The translations under genes were made by a program, and so were the position numbers. From Pseudomonas sp. SJZ079 (GTDB taxonomy: Bacteria > Pseudomonadota > Gammaproteobacteria > Pseudomonadales > Pseudomonadaceae), in NCBI RefSeq assembly GCF_007993865.1, contig NZ_VIUH01000027.1, forward strand, positions 1 to 61,488: a stretch of 61,488 bases of DNA, read 5' to 3'. How positions within the stretch are numbered: position 1 is the first letter of the stretch; every line of letters starts with the position of its first letter. The notes under the pieces are model-generated. The model was given only the letters and a program-made list of their open reading frames with translations, had not been told where the DNA came from and did no database searches. Of the stretch, positions 28,810 to 40,213 are shown piece after piece.

Positions 28810-29553
28810 TTAGTCCACGTTCGAACGACGATAGGGTTGCCACGCACCCTCGGGCTGCGCGAGGCGGTCGGCGAGAATGCGCAGCACCATAGGGTTCATG
28901 CCCATGCCGACATGGCTGGCATGCACCTCGATATTTTCGGTATGCGGGTTGTCGTTCTGGATGCAGCAGGGCCAAGCCACTATGCCGTCGCTGCGACTGT
29001 AAATCGAAGTCGTCGGCATCGACGGCGCCTGATTCAGGTTGGGGAACTCGCTAGCCGCTTCGCCTTTAGGCGGGTTATAGCGTCGGTAGATGCCGCGCGC
29101 ATTGCTGGCGCTTTCAGGCCCGGCAAATGGGCTGCCTAGCGACACCACCATGCGTACGTCATCGGGGCGCATTTTCGCCAGCTCGCGGGCGAACAGACCG
29201 CCCAGACTCCAACCTACCAGGCTAACTTTGCGTCCATGCTGCGCGCGCAACTCATCGATGCGTTTCAGGCAGGCGCCCATCACGCCGGGCTGCGGCCCAA
29301 GGTTGCGACCCATTTCCCAGCAGTGCACCGAGTAGCCCTGTGCTTTCAAAAAACGCCGCAGCAGATACGTCGAGCGGTCACTGGCGACAAGGCCCGGAAA
29401 GACCAATACCGGATGTCCATCGCCGCGCGCTCTGGCCGTCAGCAGCGGCCACAACGCCAGCGTGGAAAATATTTCCAGCGGTACACGCAACTCCATCGCC
29501 AGCAAGCGCAGACCGGGGGCTCGAATAGTTTCGCTGGCTTGCTTCTCTGTCAT
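28810..29553 (-). CDS. Alpha/beta hydrolase (esterase/lipase-like)
   Basis: A 247-residue hydrolase starting MTEKQASETI. The nucleophile elbow is LVGWSLGG with Ser116; HPVLVFPGLVASD is the usual oxyanion-loop region, and a catalytic His probably lies in VHASHVGMGMNP. It is the first gene of the minus-strand set hydrolase, WS/DGAT, ACBP, and could release or remodel neutral lipids or acyl esters. It is divergent from the AraC-family regulator. Substrate unknown. Confidence 0.88.
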   Translation of the reverse strand: MTEKQASETIRAPGLRLLAMELRVPLEIFSTLALWPLLTARARGDGHPVLVFPGLVASDRSTYLLRRFLKAQGYSVHCWEMGRNLGPQPGVMGACLKRIDELRAQHGRKVSLVGWSLGGLFARELAKMRPDDVRMVVSLGSPFAGPESASNARGIYRRYNPPKGEAASEFPNLNQAPSMPTTSIYSRSDGIVAWPCCIQNDNPHTENIEVHASHVGMGMNPMVLRILADRLAQPEGAWQPYRRSNVD

Positions 29554-29720
29554 GGGTTGTTCTTCTTTATTAATTGTTGGATTGAGCGTCGTTGTGCCGA
29601 CATTGGCTGCGAGCGATATAGAGGTATGCAAAAAGCCTACAAGCCAAAGCGACTTGCCCCTAGGCTAGGAACGGCCATACAGTTGACAATTACGGCCAAA
29701 TTATCGGTTTCATCAGCAAA
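29554..29720. promoter_or_regulatory. Divergent promoter region, lipid operon / AraC regulator
   Basis: This 167-bp spacer is AT-rich around 29560-29600 and 29685-29715. It separates the first lipid-operon gene (minus) from the AraC-family gene (plus) and must hold both promoters and probably the regulator's operator. No specific operator was identified. Confidence 0.5.
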
Positions 29721-30761
29721 ATGGACCCACTGCAACCGACTTACCCGATGCCCGCATTGCTAGCGTTTTGCATTCAGCAAGTGCTTCAGCGCGGCTACGA
29801 TCTGGCTGAGGTGTTGCGCGGCAGCGGGCTGGATGGCCGGGCCTATTTGCAGGCAGAGACCCTGCTCAACGGCAAAGCCGAACTCGCCGTCTACGCCAAT
29901 ATTCAACGGCTGGTCGGTAGCAACAATATGGATGAACTCGGGCTGGCCATCGCTGGGGAAGTCAACCTCAATAGCCTCGGCATGCTCGGTGGATTGGTGG
30001 CCAATGCCGTCGATTTGAATCATGCGGGCTATTTGTTGCGGCGTTTTCAAGCATTGTCCAATCGCTGGTTCACGCCTGAGCTTATCGGCTCGCTGGAACC
30101 GGGCAGGGCCGTGGTGCGCTATCGGCAGACGGTCAATCTGGAGCGGCATTATGCTTTTCTGATCAATCTGTCGATGCGTGGCACTCAGCGGTTGCTCGGC
30201 GAAATATTCGGCGGCGCGGCAAAGGGTTTCGTTACCAAAGTCGCTTTCGCTTATCCGCCACCCGAACAAGCGGAACGGCATTTAACCGAATTCAATTGCC
30301 CGGTCAGTTTCGGCCACGATTTCACCTACATCACCTTTGATCATGAAATCGGGAGGGCGATCAACCCGAAACGCAGCGAGTTCACCTACAACATTTTCCT
30401 GCAACATTGCTGTGAGTCCGCTACGCGATTTGCTGCAACATCCTGTCAGCAGCGAGTGCTCAATACCTTGTCGTGTATGGATGCGTATCCAGGTGCAGCA
30501 GCAATGGCGGAGTCGTTGAATTGTTCCGAGCGTAGCTTGCGTCGGCATCTGAATGACGAGGGCGTGCAGTATTCAGAGTTGATCGACAAGATTAGGTTTG
30601 ACCGTGCCGTCTACCTGTTGACTCATTCCGACGACTCCGTAAAAGCCATCGGCTACCAGTTGTCTTACAGCGAACCGGCCGCATTTATTCGTGCGTTTGC
30701 GCGTTGGTCGGGAACCAGCCCGACCGAGTTCCGCAAAACCCTGGCGCTCGCTCGCTTATAG
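29721..30761 (+). CDS. AraC-family transcriptional regulator
   Basis: A 346-residue regulator of the OruR/ArgR-like AraC subgroup: an N-terminal arabinose-binding-like domain (roughly residues 15-215) and a C-terminal double HTH (about 245-340) with AAMAESLNCSERSLRRHLNDEGVQYSEL and IGYQLSYSEPAAFIRAFARWSGTSPTEFR. It is divergent from the hydrolase-WS/DGAT-ACBP genes, so it is the likely controller of that set. This subgroup often regulates catabolic genes; the inducer is unknown. Confidence 0.93.
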   Translation: MDPLQPTYPMPALLAFCIQQVLQRGYDLAEVLRGSGLDGRAYLQAETLLNGKAELAVYANIQRLVGSNNMDELGLAIAGEVNLNSLGMLGGLVANAVDLNHAGYLLRRFQALSNRWFTPELIGSLEPGRAVVRYRQTVNLERHYAFLINLSMRGTQRLLGEIFGGAAKGFVTKVAFAYPPPEQAERHLTEFNCPVSFGHDFTYITFDHEIGRAINPKRSEFTYNIFLQHCCESATRFAATSCQQRVLNTLSCMDAYPGAAAMAESLNCSERSLRRHLNDEGVQYSELIDKIRFDRAVYLLTHSDDSVKAIGYQLSYSEPAAFIRAFARWSGTSPTEFRKTLALARL

Positions 30762-31034
30762 CGGGCATCGTCAACCGACGCCCAGCGCTCGATGGGTAGC
30801 CTCATCCTCAGCAGCACATCGCAATGGCGAGCGAAAGCAATGGCAACTCCTGCATGAGCTTCGCGCTTACCGGTTAGCTGCTGCATCGCCAGGCGCGAAT
30901 TGCCGGCGCTCCGTGAGCGTTCTTCGCTGCGCCAATTCGAAGTGAGAAAGCCCACCGCAAGGGCGGGCCGCAGGTGCAGTTACACAGATGGAGAAAACGA
31001 TGCGGGGGAATGTTGCCGGGAGCTGGACAGCCCC
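30762..31034. other. Intergenic, no gene seen
   Basis: Left part of an 861-bp gene-free stretch between the convergent AraC and gcvT genes. No supported feature apart from the repeat that follows. Confidence 0.4.
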
Positions 31035-31301
31035 AGGGTCTGTTGCCGTTTCATTCGCGGCCGCGCCGTAGCTTGTTTTTGCGCGAGGCAAGGCACAAGG
31101 AGCGCGGTTTGGTTGTTCCAAATGAGCGACGAGAAACGCCGCATCGCGCAAAAACAGGCCCGGCCCTTCGGGTTGCGCGGGAAATGGCCCCCGCTGTTGT
31201 TGCAGGACTTGGCAAGGGAATGACCATTACCTGCGTCCTGCGCCTAAACGGGGGCCATTTCTCGCGGCAACGCGGCTCGCAATGAAACGGCAACAGACCC
31301 T
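31035..31301. repeat. MITE-like element with perfect 21-bp terminal inverted repeats
   Basis: The ends at 31035-31055 and 31281-31301 (starting AGGGTCTGTTGCC) are perfect inverted repeats. Inside are nested stems: 31072-31086 with 31144-31158 (TTTTTGCGCGA-type arms), and 31178-31193 with 31249-31264 (AAATGGCCCCCG-type arms), the second enclosing a GCAGGAC/GTCCTGC pair. No transposase frame is present. No obvious target-site duplication is visible. I recall similar sequence between genes in other pseudomonads. Confidence 0.85.
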
Positions 31302-31522
31302 AGGGATCAATTCGACGAGCAGGGCGGATGCTTGAGTTGCGCCGGCACAGTGCCGCCATGGCGCCTATGCCGGTGCAGTTGAACTGGTGGGCGGTGGCGC
31401 TGCGCGAAGCGCGCGAGCGGGTAGCCTTTGAGTTGGCGCGGGGGAGTAGGGCGTCATCCGCTCGCTTTTGTAGATCCTATGTTTATTTGCAAGGCCGCGA
31501 CTACAGGGAGCGCGTAACCAGA

Positions 31523-31592
31523 TAGCCGGATAAGCGCAGCGTAATCCGGGACACCCTAATCCCGTATTACGCCAAGGCTTATCCGGGCTACG
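31523..31592. repeat. REP-like inverted pair downstream of gcvT
   Basis: TAGCCGGATAAGC...GTAATCCGGG (31523-31550) and CCCGTATTACGCC...CCGGGCTACG (31561-31592) form an imperfect long hairpin of the TAGCCCGGAT type common in Pseudomonas. It lies 30 bp past the gcvT stop codon and may stabilise or end the transcript. Confidence 0.7.
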
Positions 31593-31622
31593 TGGACCGC
31601 GTCTGCCGTAGCCTAGGTTCGT

Positions 31623-32747
31623 TTAGCCGCGGTAATAGCGCTGCGGTACGAACGGGGTCTTCGCGACTTTCATCGCCACACGCTTGCCGCGCACCACTGC
31701 CCAGACCGGGCTGTCCACGGCGACATGGCTGCTCTGCACATAGCCCATCGCCACGGGGGCGCCGAGGGTCGGGCCGAAGCCGCCGCTGCTGACGATGCCG
31801 ATCACGTTGCCGTCGGCGTCGACGATTTCCGCGCCTTCACGCACCGGTACGCGCTCCTGCGGCAGCAGGCCGACGCGCTTGCTGCTCACGCCATTCTGTT
31901 GCTGTGCGAAGATCTGCTCGGCGCCGGGGAAGCCGCCGGCCCGTGCGCCGTCGGCGCGGCGTGGCTTGGACATGGCCCACAGCAGGCTGGCTTCGATCGG
32001 CGTGGTAGCGGTGCTCATGTCGTGGCCGTACAGGCACAGCCCGGCCTCCAGACGCAGTGAGTCGCGCGCGCCGAGGCCGATGGCCGCCACTTCCGGCTCG
32101 GCCAACAAGGCGCGGGCCAGGGCTTCGGCCTGTTCATTGGGTACGGAAATCTCGTATCCGTCTTCGCCGGTGTAGCCGGAGCGGCTGACGAAGCAGTCGG
32201 CCCCGAGCAGGCGCACGCTGGCGAACTGCATGAAGGTCATCTCGGCCACTTGCGGCGCCAGGCGGGCCAGCACATCCACCGCCTTCGGCCCTTGCAGGGC
32301 GAGCAGGGCGCGCGATTCGAACAGGCTGTCGATCTCGCACTGCGCACCGATGTGCTTGCGCAGGTGGGCCAGGTCCTGCTCCTTGCAGGCGGCGTTGACC
32401 ACCAGGAACAGCGTGTCGTTGCCCAGATTGGCGACCATCAGGTCGTCGAGGATGCCGCCGTTGTCATCGGTGAACATGGCGTAGCGCTGCATGCCCACCG
32501 GCAGGTCGATGATGTCCACCGGCACCAGGCTTTCCAGGGCCTTGGCGGCATCGGCGCCACGCAGGGTCAGCTGGCCCATGTGCGAGACGTCGAACAGGCC
32601 GGCCTGGTCGCGGCAGTGCAGGTGTTCTTTCATCACGCCGAGCGGGTACTGCACCGGCATGTCGTAGCCGGCGAAGGGCACCATGCGTGCGCCGAGTTCC
32701 AGGTGCAGGGCGTGTAACGGGGTTTTCGCCAGGGTTTCGCTGGTCAT
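31623..32747 (-). CDS. gcvT: Glycine cleavage system T protein (aminomethyltransferase)
   Basis: A 374-residue aminomethyltransferase. It moves the aminomethyl group from lipoyl-GcvH to tetrahydrofolate, giving 5,10-methylene-THF and ammonia. The folate-binding start is MVPFAGYDMPVQYPLGVMKEHLHCR; DVSHMGQLTLRG, FTDDNGGILDDLMV and SGYTGEDGYEI are family motifs. The ATG at 32747 follows GGAG with suitable spacing; the frame upstream of it is REP sequence. It is the last gene of the gcvH-gcvP-AGCS-glyA-sdaA-gcvT set. Confidence 0.97.
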   Translation of the reverse strand: MTSETLAKTPLHALHLELGARMVPFAGYDMPVQYPLGVMKEHLHCRDQAGLFDVSHMGQLTLRGADAAKALESLVPVDIIDLPVGMQRYAMFTDDNGGILDDLMVANLGNDTLFLVVNAACKEQDLAHLRKHIGAQCEIDSLFESRALLALQGPKAVDVLARLAPQVAEMTFMQFASVRLLGADCFVSRSGYTGEDGYEISVPNEQAEALARALLAEPEVAAIGLGARDSLRLEAGLCLYGHDMSTATTPIEASLLWAMSKPRRADGARAGGFPGAEQIFAQQQNGVSSKRVGLLPQERVPVREGAEIVDADGNVIGIVSSGGFGPTLGAPVAMGYVQSSHVAVDSPVWAVVRGKRVAMKVAKTPFVPQRYYRG

Positions 32748-32804
32748 GCTGTCGCTCCAGGTTCTAATGTGCCGCGAGATGCGCGAAGGGTTAGGGCTGT
32801 TGTA

Positions 32805-32858
32805 GGAGCGAGCTTGCTCGCGATCCGCTGCGAAGAGCATCGCGAGCAAGCTCGCTCC
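32805..32858. repeat. Paired REP palindrome between sdaA and gcvT
   Basis: Two perfect 20-base inverted arms (GGAGCGAGCTTGCTCGCGAT at 32805-32824 and its complement at 32839-32858) with a 14-base loop. Each arm is also internally palindromic (CGAGCTTGCTCG). This is a typical Pseudomonas REP doublet and may weaken or stabilise readthrough into gcvT. Confidence 0.92.
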
Positions 32859-32892
32859 CACCGGGTTGTGTGTGTCGTACCGAGTCGGGGCA

Positions 32893-34269
<1,377 letters not shown>

Positions 34270-34348
34270 GCTGAGCTCCTGCTTCTGGTCCAGCTGACGG
34301 TCAGGGGGCATAGTCACGCCTGACTGTCAGCATAAGAAGCCTGTGTAT

Positions 34349-35602
<1,254 letters not shown>

Positions 35603-35663
35603 CGAGGGTGTCCTTTAAGAGGGGCGCGACCGTGGACCGGTCGCGCCAAGTAAGGGCTTGGGG

Positions 35664-37040
35664 TTAGCGCTGCAGCACTTCGATGCCGCGCACGCCGGCG
35701 TCACGGGCGAAGTGGTCACGGGTCAGCTTGACCACGATCGGGCTGAGCAGCAGCAGCGACAGCAGGTTAGGGATGGCCATCAACCCGTTGAGGGTGTCGG
35801 CCAGCAGCCAGGCGAAGTCCAGTTGGGCGACGGCGCCGAAGGGTACGGCCAGGACCCAGATGATGCGGAACGGCATGATCGCCTTGGTGCCCATCATGAA
35901 CTCCCAGCACTTCTCACCGAAGTAGCTCCAGCCGAGGATGGTGGTGAAGGCGAAGACCACCAGGGCGACACTCAACAACGCGCCGCCGTAGCCGGGCATG
36001 GCCGATTCGAAGGCCGCCGCCGAGAGGGCCGCGCCGCTGACGCCGCTGGTCCACACGCCGGAGGCGATGATCGCCAGGCCGGTCATGGTGCAGATGACGA
36101 TGGTGTCGATGAAGGTCCCGAGCATGCCGATCATCCCCGAACGCACCGGGCTGCTGGTGGTGCCGGCGGCCTGGGCGATACCCGCGGTGCCGAGGCCCGC
36201 TTCGTTGGAGAAGATGCCACGCGCCACACCGAAACGGATGGCCGCCATGACCGCTGCACCGGCAAAACCACCGACCGCGGCCACCGGCGAGAAGGCATGG
36301 GTGAAGATCAGCGCGAAGGCGCCCGGAATGGCGTCGGCGTGTACCACCAGCACTACTATGGCGGCGACGATATAGGCCACGCACATGAACGGCACCAGGG
36401 TCGCGGCGACTTTACCGATACGCTTGATACCGCCGAGGATCACCATACCGACCAGCAGCATGCTGACCAGGCCGGTCAGCCACAGCGGGATGGCGAAGGT
36501 GGTTTCCAGGGCATGCGCCATGCTGTTGACCTGGACCATGTTGCCGATGCCGAAACCGGCGAAACCGCCGAAGATGGCGAACGCGGTGCCGAGCCACAGC
36601 CACTTCTTGCCCAGGCCGTTCTTGATCGCGTACATCGGCCCGCCGACGTGCTCGCCGCGGTCGTCGGTCTCGCGGTAGTGCACCGCCAGCACCACTTCGC
36701 AGTACTTGGTGGCCATGCCGACCAAGGCGGTGCACCACATCCAGAACAGCGCACCGGGGCCGCCGAGGAAGATGGCGGTGGCCACACCGGCGATATTGCC
36801 GGTACCCACGGTGGCCGCCAGGCAGGTCATCAGCGCCTGAAACGGGCTGATTTCGCCGCTGGCCTCATCGTCTTTCTTGCGCCCTTGCCACATCAGGGCG
36901 AAACCCGCACCGATCTTCGACAAAGGCATGAGTTTCAGGCGCAGCATGAGGAACAGACCGGTGCCGAGGATCAGCGCCAGCATGGGCGGCCCCCATACCA
37001 GTCCGTTGAGTTGATTGGTCAGGTTGGTGATGAATTCCAT
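35664..37040 (-). CDS. Alanine/glycine:cation symporter (AGCS family)
   Basis: A 458-residue membrane protein of about 11 predicted helices, starting MEFITNLTNQLNGLVWGPPM after GAGG. GTGNIAGVATAIFLGGPGALFWMW and EVVLAVHYRETDDRGE are AGCS signatures. It should import glycine or alanine with sodium. It lies between gcvP and glyA on the same strand, a position that would couple uptake to glycine degradation. Confidence 0.93.
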   Translation of the reverse strand: MEFITNLTNQLNGLVWGPPMLALILGTGLFLMLRLKLMPLSKIGAGFALMWQGRKKDDEASGEISPFQALMTCLAATVGTGNIAGVATAIFLGGPGALFWMWCTALVGMATKYCEVVLAVHYRETDDRGEHVGGPMYAIKNGLGKKWLWLGTAFAIFGGFAGFGIGNMVQVNSMAHALETTFAIPLWLTGLVSMLLVGMVILGGIKRIGKVAATLVPFMCVAYIVAAIVVLVVHADAIPGAFALIFTHAFSPVAAVGGFAGAAVMAAIRFGVARGIFSNEAGLGTAGIAQAAGTTSSPVRSGMIGMLGTFIDTIVICTMTGLAIIASGVWTSGVSGAALSAAAFESAMPGYGGALLSVALVVFAFTTILGWSYFGEKCWEFMMGTKAIMPFRIIWVLAVPFGAVAQLDFAWLLADTLNGLMAIPNLLSLLLLSPIVVKLTRDHFARDAGVRGIEVLQR

Positions 37041-37338
37041 GTAGAGCACCTCTTTCTTGTTGTAAGTGCACAGGGGTGACCCGTGCCGGATAAGGGCTGT
37101 CTGCGGTTTTGCCGCGATGGGATTTCTAAATCGCTAAGGGTTCGCGCATGGGCGCAATGAAGTTGTTGCAAGGAGGCGGCATGCACCATGGGTTTGCCGA
37201 CACAAGAAACTTGCCGCCCCCTGCAAACACGTTGGCGGTCGCCGATAAGGCGCAGCGACCTTTGTCCCGTAGCCCGGAGGTAATCCGGGGATTGCCGTTA
37301 AACGCTCCCGGATTGCATCCGGGCTAAGGGTGGAGCCG
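37041..37338. other. Spacer between gcvP and the AGCS gene
   Basis: A 298-bp gap longer than is usual inside an operon. It holds a REP-like inverted pair near its gcvP end; the rest shows no gene. A separate promoter for AGCS-glyA-sdaA-gcvT could lie here. Confidence 0.4.
37269..37326. repeat. REP-like inverted pair after gcvP
   Basis: GTAGCCCGGAGGTAATCCGGG-type sequence (37269-37289) and CCCGGATTGCATCCGGGCTA (37307-37326) are inverted copies of the family seen at 31523-31592. It starts 13 bp past the gcvP stop. Confidence 0.75.
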
Positions 37339-40203
37339 TTACGCCTCCTGGTAGGCCTCGATGGACGGGCAGGCGCACACCAGGTTGCGGTCGCCGAACA
37401 CGTTGTCGACCCGGCCGACCGGTGGCCAGTACTTGGCCTCGATCAATGACGCCACTGGGTAGACCGCCTGTTCGCGGCTGTAGCTGTGGCTCCACTCACC
37501 GACCAGCTCGGCCGCGGTGTGCGGCGCGTGCTTCAGCGGGTTGTCCTCGGGGTCCAGTTCACCGCGTTCCACCGCGTGGATTTCCGCGCGGATGGCGATC
37601 ATGGCGTCGCAGAAGCGGTCCAGCTCTTCCTTGGATTCGCTTTCGGTCGGCTCGATCATCAGGGTGCCGGCGACCGGGAAGGACATGGTCGGGGCGTGGA
37701 AACCGAAGTCGATCAGGCGCTTGGCCACGTCGTCGACGCTGATGCCACTGGTTTCTTTCAGTGGACGCAGGTCGAGGATGCACTCATGCGCGACCAGGCT
37801 GTTGCTGCCGGTGTAGAGCACTGGGTAGTGTTCTTCCAGGCGGCGAGCGATGTAGTTGGCATTGAGGATCGCCAGCTGCGAGGCACGCTTGAGGCCCTGG
37901 CCGCCCATCATGGTGATGTACATCCAGGTGATCGGCAGGATGCTGGCGCTGCCGAACGGTGCCGCGCTGACCGCACCTTCCTTGCGCGCCATCTTCTCGT
38001 GGCCGGGCAGGAAGGGGATCAGGTGCGCCTTGACGCCGATCGGGCCGACGCCAGGACCGCCACCGCCGTGGGGGATGCAGAAGGTCTTGTGCAGGTTCAG
38101 GTGCGACACGTCGCCGCCGAACTGACCCGGTGCGCAGAGGCCGACCATGGCGTTCATGTTGGCGCCGTCGATGTACACCTGGCCGCCGTTGTCGTGGACG
38201 ATCTGGCAGATTTCGCGGATGCCTTCCTCGAACACGCCGTGGGTCGAGGGGTAGGTGATCATCAGCGCGGCGAGGCGCTCCTTGTGTTCCTCGGCCTTGG
38301 CGCGCAGGTCGTCGATGTCGACGTTGCCGCGTGCGTCGCAGGCGGTCACCACCACGCGCATGCCAGCCATGCTGGCGGTGGCCGGGTTGGTGCCGTGGGC
38401 CGATTGCGGAATCAGGCAGATGTCGCGCTGATCGTCGCCGCGGCTGCGGTGATAGGCGCGGATCGCCAGCAGACCGGCGTACTCGCCCTGGGAGCCGGCG
38501 TTCGGCTGCAACGACATGCCGTCGTAGCCGGTGGCGGCGCAGAGCATGGCCTCCAGCTCAGTGGTCAGCTGGGTGTAACCCTGGCTCTGCTCGGCCGGGG
38601 CGAAGGGGTGCAGGTTGCCGAACTCGGCCCAGGTCACCGGAATCATCTCGCTGGCGGCGTTGAGCTTCATGGTGCAGGAACCGAGCGGAATCATGCTGCG
38701 GTCCAGCGCCAGGTCCTTGTCGGCCAGCTTGCGCAGGTAGCGCATCAGCTCGGTTTCCGAGTGATAGCGGTTGAATACCGGGTGCGTCAGGATCGCCGAC
38801 TGGCGCAGCAATGCCTGCGGCAGTTGGCTGGCGACAGTGGCGGCCAGCTCGGCGAAGTCCGGCAGGCTCTGGCCCGGCTCGGCGAAGACTTGCCACAGAC
38901 GCTCGACCGCGGCCTGGTTGGTGGTTTCGTCCAGCGACAGGCCGAGGCGCTCGCCATCGATCTCACGCAGGTTGATGCTCATGGCACGGGCTTGCTGGTG
39001 CAGTTGCGCGGTGCGCACGCCGGTGGCCAGGCTCAGGGTGTCGAAGAAGCTCTGTTGCTCGACGACCAGGCCCAGCTTGGCCAGGCCCTGGGCGAGGATC
39101 GCGGTCAGCTGGTGCACGCGCTTGGCGATGCGGGTCAGGCCCTGTGGGCCGTGGTACACGGCGTACATGCTAGCGATGTTGGCCAGCAGCACCTGCGCGG
39201 TGCAGATGTTGCTGGTGGCCTTCTCGCGGCGGATGTGTTGCTCGCGGGTCTGCATGGCCAGGCGCAGGGCCGGCTTGCCGAAGCGATCGACCGAGACGCC
39301 GACCAGGCGGCCCGGCATGTCGCGCTTGAACGCGTCGCGGGTGGCGAAGTAGGCGGCGTGCGGGCCGCCGAAACCCAGCGGCACACCGAAGCGCTGGGCG
39401 CTGCCCAGGGCCACGTCGGCACCGAATTCGCCGGGCGGCGTGAGCAGGGTCAGGGCCAGCAGATCGGCCGCTACGGCAACCAGCGCCTTGGCGGCGTGGA
39501 AGCGCTCGACCAGTTCGCGGTAGTCGAAGATGTCGCCATTGCTCGCCGGGTATTGCAGCAGGGCGCCGAAGTAGGCGCTGGCATCGCTGATCTCGCGCTC
39601 ATCGCCGATCACCACTTCGATACCCAGCGGCTCGGCGCGGGTGCGCAGCACGTCGAGGGTCTGCGGGTGGCAATGCTGCGAGGCGAAGAAGGCGTTGCTG
39701 GCCTTGTTCTTCGACAGGCGCTTGCAGAAGGTCATGGCTTCGGCGGCGGCGGTGGCCTCGTCGAGCAGGGAAGCGTTGGTGATCGGCAGGCCGGACAGGT
39801 CGCTGATCAGGGTCTGGAAGTTCAGCAGGGCTTCCAGGCGACCCTGGGAAATTTCCGGCTGGTAAGGCGTGTAGGCGGTGTACCAGGCCGGGTTTTCCAG
39901 CAGGTTGCGTAGGATCGGGCTCGGCGTGTGGGTGCCGTAGTAACCCTGGCCGATATGGGTGCTGAACTGCTGGTTCTTCACCGCGATGGCCTTGATCTTG
40001 GCCAGGGCGTCGGCTTCGCTGAGACCCGCCGACAGCTCGAGCACGCTGCTGCCCTTGATGCTCTCGGGGATCACGCTGGCGATCAGCGCGTCGAGCGAGT
40101 CAAAGCCGAGCTGTTCGAGCATGCTGGCGGTATCGGCCTCACGCGGGCCGATATGCCGGGGGATGAATTCGTTGGCGGTGCCCAGATCGATTGCTTCAGT
40201 CAT
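37339..40203 (-). CDS. gcvP: Glycine dehydrogenase (decarboxylating), P protein
   Basis: A 954-residue homodimer-type P protein. It decarboxylates glycine with PLP and passes the aminomethyl group to lipoyl-GcvH. The N-terminal half starts with FIPRHIGPREADTASMLEQLG; the PLP lysine is Lys706 in HLNLHKTFCIPHGGGG, with the glycine-rich loop intact. Length matches single-chain P proteins (about 950). It follows gcvH by 10 bp. Confidence 0.97.
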   Translation of the reverse strand: MTEAIDLGTANEFIPRHIGPREADTASMLEQLGFDSLDALIASVIPESIKGSSVLELSAGLSEADALAKIKAIAVKNQQFSTHIGQGYYGTHTPSPILRNLLENPAWYTAYTPYQPEISQGRLEALLNFQTLISDLSGLPITNASLLDEATAAAEAMTFCKRLSKNKASNAFFASQHCHPQTLDVLRTRAEPLGIEVVIGDEREISDASAYFGALLQYPASNGDIFDYRELVERFHAAKALVAVAADLLALTLLTPPGEFGADVALGSAQRFGVPLGFGGPHAAYFATRDAFKRDMPGRLVGVSVDRFGKPALRLAMQTREQHIRREKATSNICTAQVLLANIASMYAVYHGPQGLTRIAKRVHQLTAILAQGLAKLGLVVEQQSFFDTLSLATGVRTAQLHQQARAMSINLREIDGERLGLSLDETTNQAAVERLWQVFAEPGQSLPDFAELAATVASQLPQALLRQSAILTHPVFNRYHSETELMRYLRKLADKDLALDRSMIPLGSCTMKLNAASEMIPVTWAEFGNLHPFAPAEQSQGYTQLTTELEAMLCAATGYDGMSLQPNAGSQGEYAGLLAIRAYHRSRGDDQRDICLIPQSAHGTNPATASMAGMRVVVTACDARGNVDIDDLRAKAEEHKERLAALMITYPSTHGVFEEGIREICQIVHDNGGQVYIDGANMNAMVGLCAPGQFGGDVSHLNLHKTFCIPHGGGGPGVGPIGVKAHLIPFLPGHEKMARKEGAVSAAPFGSASILPITWMYITMMGGQGLKRASQLAILNANYIARRLEEHYPVLYTGSNSLVAHECILDLRPLKETSGISVDDVAKRLIDFGFHAPTMSFPVAGTLMIEPTESESKEELDRFCDAMIAIRAEIHAVERGELDPEDNPLKHAPHTAAELVGEWSHSYSREQAVYPVASLIEAKYWPPVGRVDNVFGDRNLVCACPSIEAYQEA

Positions 40204-40213
40204 GCCGGCTACC

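Noticed and set aside
31320..31525. Plus-strand open stretch MAPMPVQLNWWAVALREARERV
   Set aside because: Flanked by repeats, no RBS and no family; could be a remnant but nothing supports a gene.
37486..39912. An open frame of about 800 codons antisense to gcvP
   Set aside because: It is the mirror of a high-GC coding gene; composition is dominated by Gln, His, Ala, Gly and Arg with no domain, and gcvP itself is unmistakable.
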